A DNA stretch of 20,982 bases from positions 1-20,982 of the forward strand of contig CAMWPE010000012.1 in the NCBI GenBank assembly GCA_947176055.1, in the 5' to 3' direction. How positions within the stretch are numbered: position 1 is the stretch's first letter; each line of letters starts with the position of its first letter. The notes beneath the pieces are model-generated. The model did no database searches and had not been told where the DNA came from. It saw only the letters and a program-made list of their open reading frames with translations. Source of the stretch: an uncultured Desulfovibrio sp. (GTDB lineage: Bacteria; Desulfobacterota; Desulfovibrionia; Desulfovibrionales; Desulfovibrionaceae). Of the stretch, positions 7,715 through 14,491 are shown piece by piece. The position numbers and the translations under genes are program-made.

Positions 7715-8050
7715 ATGTTTGGAATTGGCAGCTCCGAGCTTCTTGTAATTCTGGTTGTAGCCCTTATCGCCCTGGGTCCCAAAAGTCTCGCGTCAGTATC
7801 TCGCGGACTAGGCAAAGCCGTGGGCGAATTCAGGCGCGTTTCTACCGAATTTCAGCGAACCCTGAACGCGGAAGCGGATAATCTGGAGCGACGGGAAAAG
7901 AAAGCGGCTCGCGTTGAAACTCCCTCCAGGACCATCGTCCCCGATAAGCTGGTCGATTTGCCCGAAGATAGTCCGGTCGCGCGGGCTCTGGCCAACGCGA
8001 AAGCCGAAGCGGAAAGCCGCGATAAAACCGGCTCCGGCGTCAATAGTTAA
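7715..8050 (+). CDS. tatB: Twin-arginine translocase subunit TatB (TatA/B family)
   Basis: 111 residues. It is a membrane component of the Tat system, which exports folded proteins carrying twin-arginine signals. There is one N-terminal transmembrane helix (about 5-20, SSELLVILVVALIALG), the family hinge Gly-Pro (21-22 region, ALGPKSL), then an amphipathic helix (GLGKAVGEFRRVSTEF) and a charged, probably disordered tail. TatA and TatB are hard to tell apart. TatB is preferred because the N-terminus reads MFGIGSSELL, the tail is longer than in most TatA proteins, and tatC follows 14 nt later. No second TatA-like gene is in the window. A single bifunctional TatA/B is the alternative. Confidence 0.85.
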   Translation: MFGIGSSELLVILVVALIALGPKSLASVSRGLGKAVGEFRRVSTEFQRTLNAEADNLERREKKAARVETPSRTIVPDKLVDLPEDSPVARALANAKAEAESRDKTGSGVNS

Positions 8051-8064
8051 ACAGCGACGGATTC

Positions 8065-8967
8065 ATGGAAGAGATCAGGGAAAACTCATCCGCCGAAGGA
8101 AAGGACGCGAATACAAAAACGCTTCCTTCTTCCGGGGAGCGCGATAGCGACGATGATCCTTCTTCCATGGGCTTGCTCGATCATCTAGCGGAATTAAGAA
8201 GCAGACTTTTAAAAAGCGCCATAGCCGTAGCCCTGGCTTTTGGCGTTTGCTGGTATTTTGTCGATCCCCTCTTTGATATCCTTCTTGACCCTTTGCTGGC
8301 TGTCCTGCCGGAAGGAACCCACGCGCAATATACCACATTGCCGGAGGCGTTTTTTACCCGCATGACTGTCGCCTTTGTCGCGTCTTTGTTTCTTGCGAGT
8401 CCTGTAATTTTTTATCAAATCTGGGCATTTGTCGCCCCGGGTCTTTATGACGAAGAAAAGCGGTATATTATACCCATCGCTTTTGTTTCGGCCTTGTTCT
8501 TCGCGGCGGGCGGAGCTTTCTGTTATTTCATAGTTTTTCCTTTCGCTTTTAAATTTTTTATAAGCTATTCCACGCCCGAAATTGTCATAACGCCTAAAGT
8601 AGGCGATTATTTAAGTTTTGTTCTGAAATTGCTTTTCGCTTTTGGCCTGATTTTCGAAACTCCGATCTTCACGCTTTTCCTGGCCCGAATGGGATTAATC
8701 ACTTCGAAAATGATGCGCAAGGCCTGGAAATACGCCGTCGTCGCCATCTTTGTTCTGGCGGCTATCCTGACTCCGCCCGACGTTGTCTCGCAGTTGCTGA
8801 TGGCCGGGCCTATGCTGTTATTATACGAGATAAGCATAGGCGTGGCCGCGATTTTTGGCAAAAAGCCTAAAAAAGATGAGGAAGACGATGACGCCGACCC
8901 CATTGAGAAAACAAATCAGGACGAGGAAAACCCGGGAAACGGAGATTCGACTGGAACTGAATCTTGA
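8065..8967 (+). CDS. tatC: Twin-arginine translocase subunit TatC
   Basis: 300 residues, a six-helix inner-membrane protein that recognises twin-arginine signal peptides. A hydrophilic N-terminal extension (1-34, rich in Asp, Glu, Ser) precedes the canonical start MGLLDHLAELRSRLL. YQIWAFVAPGLYDEEKRY (117-134) holds Phe122 and Glu131, which match the functionally important Phe94 and Glu103 of E. coli TatC. FETP (197-200) holds Glu198, matching Glu170. The C-terminal tail from about 266 is an acidic stretch (KKDEEDDDADPIE). Its last 26 codons overlap the start of hisB in another frame, so part of this tail may owe its composition to the overlap. A start at Met35 (8167) would remove the extension, but I see no better ribosome-binding site there. 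Confidence 0.95.
   Translation: MEEIRENSSAEGKDANTKTLPSSGERDSDDDPSSMGLLDHLAELRSRLLKSAIAVALAFGVCWYFVDPLFDILLDPLLAVLPEGTHAQYTTLPEAFFTRMTVAFVASLFLASPVIFYQIWAFVAPGLYDEEKRYIIPIAFVSALFFAAGGAFCYFIVFPFAFKFFISYSTPEIVITPKVGDYLSFVLKLLFAFGLIFETPIFTLFLARMGLITSKMMRKAWKYAVVAIFVLAAILTPPDVVSQLLMAGPMLLLYEISIGVAAIFGKKPKKDEEDDDADPIEKTNQDEENPGNGDSTGTES
8878..8882 (+). promoter_or_regulatory. Ribosome-binding site of hisB, inside tatC
   Basis: GAGGA lies 5 nt before ATG 8888 and within the coding sequence of tatC. It marks 8888, not the in-frame ATG codons at 8855 and 8876, as the hisB start. Confidence 0.55.
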
Positions 8968-9487
8968 CGGATCCGGCCGAATCAATGTCGATACCGGAAT
9001 AGGGCTTTTTAATCATATACTCGAACTGATCGCGTTTTGGGCCGGAATGGATCTGGAGATTGTCTGCGAAGGCGATCTGGCCGTCGATGCCCATCATACC
9101 ATGGAAGACGCGGGACTCGTTTTTGGCGAAACCATGAACGCCGCTCTGGGAGATAAAACTGGTATCAGGAGAGTAGGCAACGGACGGATTCCCATGGACG
9201 AGGCTTTGACGACAGTCGATATCGATTTATCCGGCAGACCGTATCTTGTCTGGCGCGGAGACGAGCTTCTTCCCCGCTCGCTTATAGGCGAGGAAATCGA
9301 CGTATGGCGAGAATTTTATAAATCTTTCGCATTCGCGGGAAAATTTAATCTGCATATAAATTTTCTCTATGGTCTCAACGGTCATCATTTGCTCGAATCG
9401 GCGGCAAAAGGCCTTGGCGAGGCCCTTCGTCAAGCCATGCGAAACGAGGGTTCGTCGCTTCGAAGCTCCAAAGGAGTGTTATGTTAA
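8888..9487 (+). CDS. hisB: Imidazoleglycerol-phosphate dehydratase
   Basis: 199 residues, monofunctional (no HAD phosphatase half as in E. coli HisB). It dehydrates imidazole glycerol phosphate, a late step of histidine synthesis. The two dimanganese motifs are present: HHTMED (69-74) and HHLLES (166-171). MDEAL (103-107) and LSGRPYL (114-120) are also typical. RKTRETEIRLELNLDG matches the usual N-terminus with a start at 8888. Two departures from the common block GFFDHML.....H: Asp is Asn42 and the second His is Trp51. The first 80 nt overlap tatC out of frame. The stop overlaps the next start (ATGTTAA, 9481-9487). hisA follows the intervening lipoprotein gene. Confidence 0.93.
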   Translation: MTPTPLRKQIRTRKTRETEIRLELNLDGSGRINVDTGIGLFNHILELIAFWAGMDLEIVCEGDLAVDAHHTMEDAGLVFGETMNAALGDKTGIRRVGNGRIPMDEALTTVDIDLSGRPYLVWRGDELLPRSLIGEEIDVWREFYKSFAFAGKFNLHINFLYGLNGHHLLESAAKGLGEALRQAMRNEGSSLRSSKGVLC

Positions 9488-10137
9488 TCCATTATCGCGC
9501 GTTCGCCATTCTGGCGACCGTACTTTTCGCATGCGCCGTTTGCGCCTGTTCTGTAAAATCCGGAAGGGACGCGCCAAAAATCGCGCCGACCGGTCAACGC
9601 GTAACCGTGGCGCCTTTTACCCAGCCTCTGGATCCGGCTCAATTAATTACCGGATATATTCCGGAAAATCAGGGGAAAATTCCAGAAGACGAGCTGATCG
9701 CCCTGGATACGGAACTGCGCCGCGTATTGTTGAAGGGCGACGAACGCGAGTACGCTTTTATGCCTCCTCGCAAACTGCCGAAAACCTGGAACGAAGCGCG
9801 CAGTTCTTCCCAACCGGCGGCGCTTAAAACGTGGCTCGAATACGGCAAGGAGCACAACGCCAAATTATTGCTCGTTCCGCAGGTCATGGACTGGAAAGAA
9901 CGCGAAGGGTCAGAAGCGGGAGTTACAGAATCGGCTTACGCCAGGATAGAATTATTCCTCCTGAATATAACGGATGGCTCTATCGCTGGGCGCGCCATTT
10001 TCGAGGAAAAACAAGCCGGACTCGTCGACAATCTTCTGACGATCCGCGATTTTGTAAAACGTCGCGGCAAATGGCTCACCGCCCGCGAGCTCGCGGCGGA
10101 CGGCCTGACGAAGGCCGTAAAGGATCTGGGTTTATGA
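9481..10137 (+). CDS. Putative lipoprotein of unknown function between hisB and hisA
   Basis: 218 residues; I do not recognise the family. The N-terminus is a signal peptide with a hydrophobic core (8-20) and lipobox VCAC (20-23), so Cys23 would be lipidated after cleavage. The mature part is mixed alpha/beta: RVTVAPF, a segment with KLLLVPQVMDW, then YARIELFLLNITDGSIAGRAIFEEKQAG. This recalls small periplasmic lipoproteins of the LpoB/CsgG/TolB-N kind, which assemble beta-strands beside a conserved alternating core; that is only a resemblance. The gene overlaps hisB by 7 nt and hisA by 4 nt (ATGA), so its translation is coupled to both. A role in histidine synthesis is unlikely for a membrane-anchored protein. 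Envelope maintenance or linkage to Tat export is a guess. Confidence 0.8.
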   Translation: MLIHYRAFAILATVLFACAVCACSVKSGRDAPKIAPTGQRVTVAPFTQPLDPAQLITGYIPENQGKIPEDELIALDTELRRVLLKGDEREYAFMPPRKLPKTWNEARSSSQPAALKTWLEYGKEHNAKLLLVPQVMDWKEREGSEAGVTESAYARIELFLLNITDGSIAGRAIFEEKQAGLVDNLLTIRDFVKRRGKWLTARELAADGLTKAVKDLGL

Positions 10138-10862
10138 TCATGTATCCGGCCATAGATCTGCAGAATGGCAGGGCGGTGCGTTTGCGTCAGGGCAAAAGGG
10201 ATGAGAGTTCGATATACGCCGAAAATCCTCTGGACGCGGCGAAAAAATGGCTGGATCTTGGCGCGGAATGGTTGCATATAGTGGATCTCGATGGCGCTTT
10301 CGACGGCCGGAGCGATAATTTTCCAATCATTGAGAAACTTGCGAAACTACCCGTAAAAATACAAATTGGGGGCGGTATCCGGACTATTGACTACGCTGGC
10401 CGTATTTTCGATCTAGGTATCGACAGGGCGATTATAGGCACAATCGCTATTGAACAACCGGAGTTTTTACGCGAATTTACACAAATGTTTCCCGGGAGGA
10501 TCGGCGTTTCTCTCGACGCCGCGGACGGTGTTCTCAAATCGCGCGGCTGGGCTGAAACGTCCGGTTTAAAAATTCCCGATATAGCGCCGTCGCTTGAGGA
10601 AGGGGGCGCGGCTTTTCTCATTTATACCGATATAGAACGCGACGGCATGCGTTCGGGCGTAAATTTCGCGGCCCTCGAGAATTTGTTAAGAATTACGTCC
10701 TTGCCGGTGATCGCCGCGGGAGGAGTAGCCAGTATGGAGGATATCCGGAGAATCGCGAATCTCGCCCCTATCGGCTCCCTGGACGGGGCGATAAGCGGCA
10801 GGGCCTTATACGAAAATTCCCTGGATTTTCGCGAAGCCGCAAGAACCCTGAAAGAGGCGTAA
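10134..10862 (+). CDS. hisA: Phosphoribosylformimino-5-aminoimidazole carboxamide ribotide isomerase
   Basis: 242 residues. It isomerises ProFAR to PRFAR in histidine synthesis; (beta/alpha)8 barrel. Asp8 in YPAIDLQNG is the catalytic base, and Asp166 in YTDIERDGM is the partner on the second half barrel. Phosphate-binding glycines are in IGGGIR (78-83) and AAGGV. The frame is open well upstream, but the protein clearly begins at MIMYPAID, so ATG 10134 was chosen. It overlaps the TGA of the lipoprotein gene (ATGA); a second ATG at 10140 is possible. It is the last gene of the run; a GC-rich hairpin follows. Confidence 0.95.
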   Translation: MIMYPAIDLQNGRAVRLRQGKRDESSIYAENPLDAAKKWLDLGAEWLHIVDLDGAFDGRSDNFPIIEKLAKLPVKIQIGGGIRTIDYAGRIFDLGIDRAIIGTIAIEQPEFLREFTQMFPGRIGVSLDAADGVLKSRGWAETSGLKIPDIAPSLEEGGAAFLIYTDIERDGMRSGVNFAALENLLRITSLPVIAAGGVASMEDIRRIANLAPIGSLDGAISGRALYENSLDFREAARTLKEA

Positions 10863-10883
10863 TAAGTCGCGTATGGACGAAAA

Positions 10884-10900
10884 CGCGGCCCGGAGCCGCG
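10884..10900 (+). other. GC-rich hairpin after hisA
   Basis: A perfect 6-bp stem CGCGGC / GCCGCG with a 5-nt loop, 22 nt after the hisA stop. No T-run follows on the plus strand (the sequence goes on to an A-run at 10911-10918), so it is at best a weak or factor-dependent stop. Confidence 0.35.
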
Positions 10901-10975
10901 CTCGCGCCTCAAAAAAAACCATGCCCTGGACAAACGCGTCTCATACGCAATTTGCTGTAGCGATAATTTTAGGCA

Positions 10976-10989
10976 AGCTTTATTAAGCT
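10976..10989. promoter_or_regulatory. Palindrome upstream of the LacI-family gene
   Basis: AGCTT (10976-10980) / AAGCT (10985-10989) around TATT, about 45 nt before the regulator's ATG. LacI-type proteins often bind palindromes near their own genes, but this one lacks the usual central CG, so an operator role is only a possibility. The flanking AGGATA (11015-11020) is rather far from ATG for a ribosome-binding site (14 nt). Confidence 0.25.
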
Positions 10990-11032
10990 ACCGCGCGTTT
11001 TTTCATATACGGAAAGGATAAGTTCCCGCGCG

Positions 11033-12097
11033 ATGAAACAAAAGGTTACATTAGCCGATTTAAGCGAGAAAACGGGGTTTTCGCCGACAACGATTTCCAT
11101 GATTCTCTCCCGTAAATCCGGCGTGTCTTTTTCTCAGGAGACCATTAACCTGGTGCGGACAGCGGCGCGGGAAATGGGTTACAGCTCTCCTTCGCGCGAT
11201 CGCCTGTCTATTTTTTCCCGAAGTTCGATTATGGTAATCTCCCCTTTCCTATCGAACAGGTATTATTCCTTGGTCGCGCAAACCTTGCGAAGCGAAGCGG
11301 AAGAGGCGGATTATAATGTTTTTGTTTATACTACTCGCGACGATCGATTCGAAGAAGCGAAAATCTTGTCGGCTATCGGCGATTCGGACATCGGCGGAAT
11401 CGTTTTCACGCTTATGCCCAGATCCCGGGGCCTATTAAAAAAATTAAGCAAAATTGCTCCGGCGGTAGCCATAGCGGATCGCGAAACCGGCGCGCCCTTC
11501 GAGATTATCGATTTATATAATTTTAGAGCCGGAGAATTAATCGCGGAATACCTCTCTTCCCTCAACCATAAACATATCGTCTGTATTTCTACCCCGCTGC
11601 GCTCATCCGTTTGCGCCAGACAGTTGCGCTTTGAGGGATTGCGATCGGCATGGCAAAGATTGGTTCCCGACGGGTCATTAACGCTATTCGACAATTATCC
11701 GGACTCCGGCTCTTGTCGCGATAACATACATGTGGAGCGCGCCCTTGGCGAAGAACTGGCCAGCCGGGCTCTTGAGGAATACGGCGATACTTTCACAGCC
11801 TTCGCGTGTTTAAACGATATGCTCGCTTACGGCGTTCTTGACGCCCTCGCGTCCGCGAATCTCAACGTTCCCGACGATTATAGCGTATGCGGTTGCGACA
11901 ACGACTTCCCTTCGGATTTGCAAGGAATAAATCTTACAACCGTGGAACACTATATGGCGCATAACGCGCGTCTCGCATTCGGAGCCTTGCGCGCGAAAAT
12001 GCGCGATGAGAGTCCGGCGCCGTTAATAAGCAAGAAAGAAATAAGACCGGAAATAATCATTCGCGCCACGACGGGTCAAGCGCGAAGAAGGAAATAA
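11033..12097 (+). CDS. LacI-family transcriptional regulator
   Basis: 354 residues. The N-terminal helix-turn-helix (about 5-50) reads VTLADLSEKTGFSPTTISMIL and ends in AAREMGY, the normal LacI headpiece. The rest is a periplasmic-binding-protein-like sensor domain (about 64-345). Landmarks are RQLRFEGLRSAW (197-208), ACLNDMLAYGVLDAL (the family's NDxxAxG segment) and the late LTTVEHYM. It should be a dimeric DNA-binding protein controlled by a small ligand, commonly a sugar or nucleoside, but the ligand cannot be named here. No transporter or catabolic gene accompanies it. Its only close partner is the McrB-N-like gene 4 nt downstream. The gap of 170 nt to hisA suggests its own promoter, which I could not define. 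Confidence 0.93.
   Translation: MKQKVTLADLSEKTGFSPTTISMILSRKSGVSFSQETINLVRTAAREMGYSSPSRDRLSIFSRSSIMVISPFLSNRYYSLVAQTLRSEAEEADYNVFVYTTRDDRFEEAKILSAIGDSDIGGIVFTLMPRSRGLLKKLSKIAPAVAIADRETGAPFEIIDLYNFRAGELIAEYLSSLNHKHIVCISTPLRSSVCARQLRFEGLRSAWQRLVPDGSLTLFDNYPDSGSCRDNIHVERALGEELASRALEEYGDTFTAFACLNDMLAYGVLDALASANLNVPDDYSVCGCDNDFPSDLQGINLTTVEHYMAHNARLAFGALRAKMRDESPAPLISKKEIRPEIIIRATTGQARRRK
12088..12092 (+). promoter_or_regulatory. Ribosome-binding site of the McrB-N-like gene
   Basis: AAGGA 9 nt before ATG 12102. It overlaps the last codons of the LacI-family gene, whose TAA is at 12095-12097. The two genes must be cotranscribed. Confidence 0.6.
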
Positions 12098-12101
12098 AAC
12101 C

Positions 12102-12782
12102 ATGACTGCTCCTCAATGGCCAGCCTTTTACGAATCTGTGGCCAGCGCGATTCTAACTTTTGTCGATGACAGACATAAACTTTTCGACAAGATCCAGGCC
12201 CTCGCGGCGCGGACTACGCTGATGGATTATCTGAAATTGGATAATCCGGAATTTTGGGAGACGCGCGGTTACGAGATTGATCCCTTTACAATAATGGGCG
12301 TATTTAATCGCGCCGTAACCGTGTCTCATAGGCAATCGCTCGCAAAAAAAATTGCCAAGGCCGTTGGCGCGGTCGATAGCGAACCGCCGGAGATCTTTCA
12401 TGGTATTCCATATCTCGATCCGCGTCATTCCATCTTTAGCGGACCTGAAGAAATGTGGAATCTTGCCGCTGTCGCTAGAAGCGACGCGCCATGGCAAGAC
12501 GCTTTCGTCTTTGCGTGGGATAAGGCTCTGGAGTTGAAAGGCAACGGCGCGAGTATGCTGAGCATCGGCCTTTTTTGGTGGAATCCAGTTTCTTTTATGG
12601 CGCTGGATAAAATTTCCGAACCATGGATCGAAAGCCGGTACGAAATAGAAATTCCCCACGACAAATTTGACGGGGATCGATATGTCAAGTTTTTAAAAGA
12701 GCTTCGCGAAAAAACCGGCGATATCTCCTGGGCGGAAATATCCCTCGAAGCTTGGCAAAACGCGAAAGAAAAAAAGGAGTGA
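12102..12782 (+). CDS. Stand-alone protein resembling the N-terminal region of McrB-type AAA+ proteins
   Basis: 226 residues, soluble, no signal peptide or membrane segment. It resembles the roughly 200-residue N-terminal region found before the AAA+ GTPase domain in one group of proteins annotated as 5-methylcytosine-specific restriction enzyme B. The opening helix FYESVASAILTF is followed by DDRHKLFDKI, then YEIDPFTIMGVFNRAVT (57-73), FHGIPYLDPRHSIFS (99-113), MWNLAAVA, and IGLFWWNPVSFMALDK (155-170). No Walker A motif or NTPase domain follows; the gene ends at 12782 and the next gene is on the other strand. This assignment is from remembered family patterns, not a search. In McrB-type proteins the N-terminal part recognises modified or specific DNA, so a DNA- or ligand-binding role is possible. 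Function here is unknown. It is tightly coupled to a LacI-family regulator. Confidence 0.75.
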   Translation: MTAPQWPAFYESVASAILTFVDDRHKLFDKIQALAARTTLMDYLKLDNPEFWETRGYEIDPFTIMGVFNRAVTVSHRQSLAKKIAKAVGAVDSEPPEIFHGIPYLDPRHSIFSGPEEMWNLAAVARSDAPWQDAFVFAWDKALELKGNGASMLSIGLFWWNPVSFMALDKISEPWIESRYEIEIPHDKFDGDRYVKFLKELREKTGDISWAEISLEAWQNAKEKKE

Positions 12783-12807
12783 CGGATTAATTTTCGTCCC
12801 CTTTTTT
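12781..12807 (+). terminator. Weak candidate terminator between convergent genes
   Basis: GACGGA...TTCGTC forms a 6-bp stem with one G-T pair (12781-12798). It is followed by C's and six T's (12802-12807). It would end the LacI/McrB-N-like transcript, but it lies across the 3' end of the opposing SPFH gene and the stem is poor. Confidence 0.3.
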
Positions 12808-13728
12808 GTCCTTTTTTTCCATGGCGGAAAGCGCGGCCATAAGGTCGGTCAATATCTGGCTTCCTCCGGTAGCCGACATTGGCAGGAAAATGGTGTTGGT
12901 TTTCGAATGCTGACCCAGGCTCTGTTGCATATCGAAAAGTTGCGTGGCTAGCAGGATGGCGTTCGCTTCCCTTTCCGACACTCCCGATTCCTGCAATATG
13001 CGGACGCTGTCCGCGATTCCGCGGGCGATCGCCTTGCGTTGATTGGCGGTGCCTTCGCCCTGCAATTTCTTGCTCTCGGCTTCCGCTTCCGCGGCGGCGA
13101 CCAGTTTGATTCGCGCGGCTTCAGCTTCATGCGCGGCCGCTTCCTTGTTCCTCTTCGCGGCGTTAATGGAATTCATGGCCGCTTCCACTTTCGCGTCCGG
13201 AGTGATGTCTGTTATCAGGCTTCTGCGAATTATAAAGCCGTAATCGTCCATTACTTTTTGCAAGGATTCCTGGACGGCCTCGGAAATGTCATCCTTGGAC
13301 AGAAAGAGATCATCCAGAGTTTTGCGCGGCACCTCGGCCCTGACTATATCGAAAACGTAGCTTTCGATCTGCTCTTCCGGATCTTCCAGTTTATAATAAG
13401 CCTCGCGCACATTATCGGGATTTACCTGATATTGCACGGCTACGGGCACTTTCACAAAGACGTTGTCTTCCGTCTTTGTGTCCACCTTTATGTCCAATTG
13501 CACTATTCGCAAAGAAATTGGCTGGGAAACGCGATCTATAAAGGGAATGACAAAATGCAACCCTGGCTGCAGGACGCGCTTAAATTTTCCCAGCCTCTCC
13601 ACGATCCTTGCGGTTTGTTGCCTGACAATATAAACGCCTTTAAATACGCAAATAATCAGGAAAACCAGCGCCAGGATGCCTAGAAACACATAGAGGGGAT
13701 TGACAGCGTTTATATCTTCGATTGTCAT
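12787..13728 (-). CDS. SPFH/band 7 membrane protein (paraslipin, QmcA/stomatin-like)
   Basis: 313 residues. One N-terminal transmembrane segment (about 12-29) is followed by the SPFH/band 7 domain (about 30-190), with GVYIVRQQTARIVERLGKF and LQPGLHFVIPF as recognisable landmarks. Next comes an Ala/Glu-rich coiled coil (about 190-240, repeated AEAEA) and a C-terminal segment LLATQLFDMQQSLG. Proteins of this kind form large oligomers at the membrane and are linked to membrane microdomains and to control of membrane proteases. No nfeD gene, the common partner, is next to it. It begins 16 nt after the aat stop codon and is probably the last gene of the clpS-clpA-aat transcript. GGA lies about 9 nt before the ATG. 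It is convergent with the McrB-N-like gene with 4 nt between stops. Confidence 0.92.
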   Translation of the reverse strand: MTIEDINAVNPLYVFLGILALVFLIICVFKGVYIVRQQTARIVERLGKFKRVLQPGLHFVIPFIDRVSQPISLRIVQLDIKVDTKTEDNVFVKVPVAVQYQVNPDNVREAYYKLEDPEEQIESYVFDIVRAEVPRKTLDDLFLSKDDISEAVQESLQKVMDDYGFIIRRSLITDITPDAKVEAAMNSINAAKRNKEAAAHEAEAARIKLVAAAEAEAESKKLQGEGTANQRKAIARGIADSVRILQESGVSEREANAILLATQLFDMQQSLGQHSKTNTIFLPMSATGGSQILTDLMAALSAMEKKDKKGDEN

Positions 13729-13744
13729 GATTTATTCCGTTTAG

Positions 13745-14491
13745 TTACGATGATAACAAGTTTTTCGCGGCCGCTCGCCATTCTCCAGGGCGCAGGGGAA
13801 TAATTGAGCGCTCTCCTTCGTCAAAGCGGATCGCTTCGTTAAGTTCCCGCAAAAATTGCTTCCTGGAAATCGCGCGCGCTCCCATATCCTCTAAATTATC
13901 CGTTGGATTCTGGCAATCCATAAAATGAAAATTGTATTTTTTTAATAAAGCGGTCGTTCCCATAAGCGCCGCGCGTGATCCTTCCTTAAAAGTATGAAAC
14001 ATGGATTCGCCAAAAAAAACGCGTCCTAACGCTACCCCGTATAGTCCGCCAATAAGCTGGCCATCCAGCCAGGTCTCGACGGAATGAGCGTATCCCAATT
14101 CATGCAATCTTATATAAGATTCGCGTATGTCCGCGCTAATCCAGGTATCGCTGGAATAGGAGCGGGGCGCGGCGCAACCGTCTATAACCCCCGAAAAACA
14201 TTTGTTCAGGGTGATTTCGAAACGGCTATTGCGAAGAAAACGGAGCGAACGGCGAGGCAATTTGAAATCGTCCGGATATAAAACGCAACGCGGATTAGGA
14301 GACCACCAGAATAGCGGCTCTCCAGGCATGAACCAGGGAAAAATTCCAAGGCTATAAGCGGCCAGGAGCATAGCCGGAGAAAGATCTCCGCCTTTCGCGA
14401 TAGGCTGGAATGCCGAAGACGCGGTCGCCGGATTGGGAAACCGCGTCCTCTCATTATATATCCTGACCCAACTAATGTCAGGAATCGGCAA
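13745..14491 (-). CDS. aat: Leucyl/phenylalanyl-tRNA-protein transferase
   Basis: 248 residues from a TTG start. The enzyme transfers Leu or Phe from tRNA to proteins with N-terminal Lys or Arg (or Met), creating N-degrons for ClpS. Family blocks: KGGDLSPAMLLAAYSLGIFPWF (start near 33), FWWSPNPRCVL (61-71), YAHSVETW, GGLYGVALGRVFFGESMF, and FMDCQNPTDNLEDMGA. There is no ATG or GTG in frame before Met41, so TTG 14491 is the best start. It has AAAAGG 9 nt upstream, inside clpA, and gives an N-terminus of normal length. It overlaps the clpA 3' end by 14 nt, indicating coupled translation. The neighbours clpS and clpA act on its products. Confidence 0.95.
   Translation of the reverse strand: MPIPDISWVRIYNERTRFPNPATASSAFQPIAKGGDLSPAMLLAAYSLGIFPWFMPGEPLFWWSPNPRCVLYPDDFKLPRRSLRFLRNSRFEITLNKCFSGVIDGCAAPRSYSSDTWISADIRESYIRLHELGYAHSVETWLDGQLIGGLYGVALGRVFFGESMFHTFKEGSRAALMGTTALLKKYNFHFMDCQNPTDNLEDMGARAISRKQFLRELNEAIRFDEGERSIIPLRPGEWRAAAKNLLSS

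Noticed and set aside
9831..10133. An apparent 100-residue N-terminal extension of HisA
   Set aside because: It reads through the lipoprotein gene out of frame. HisA starts at the canonical MIMYPAID at 10134.
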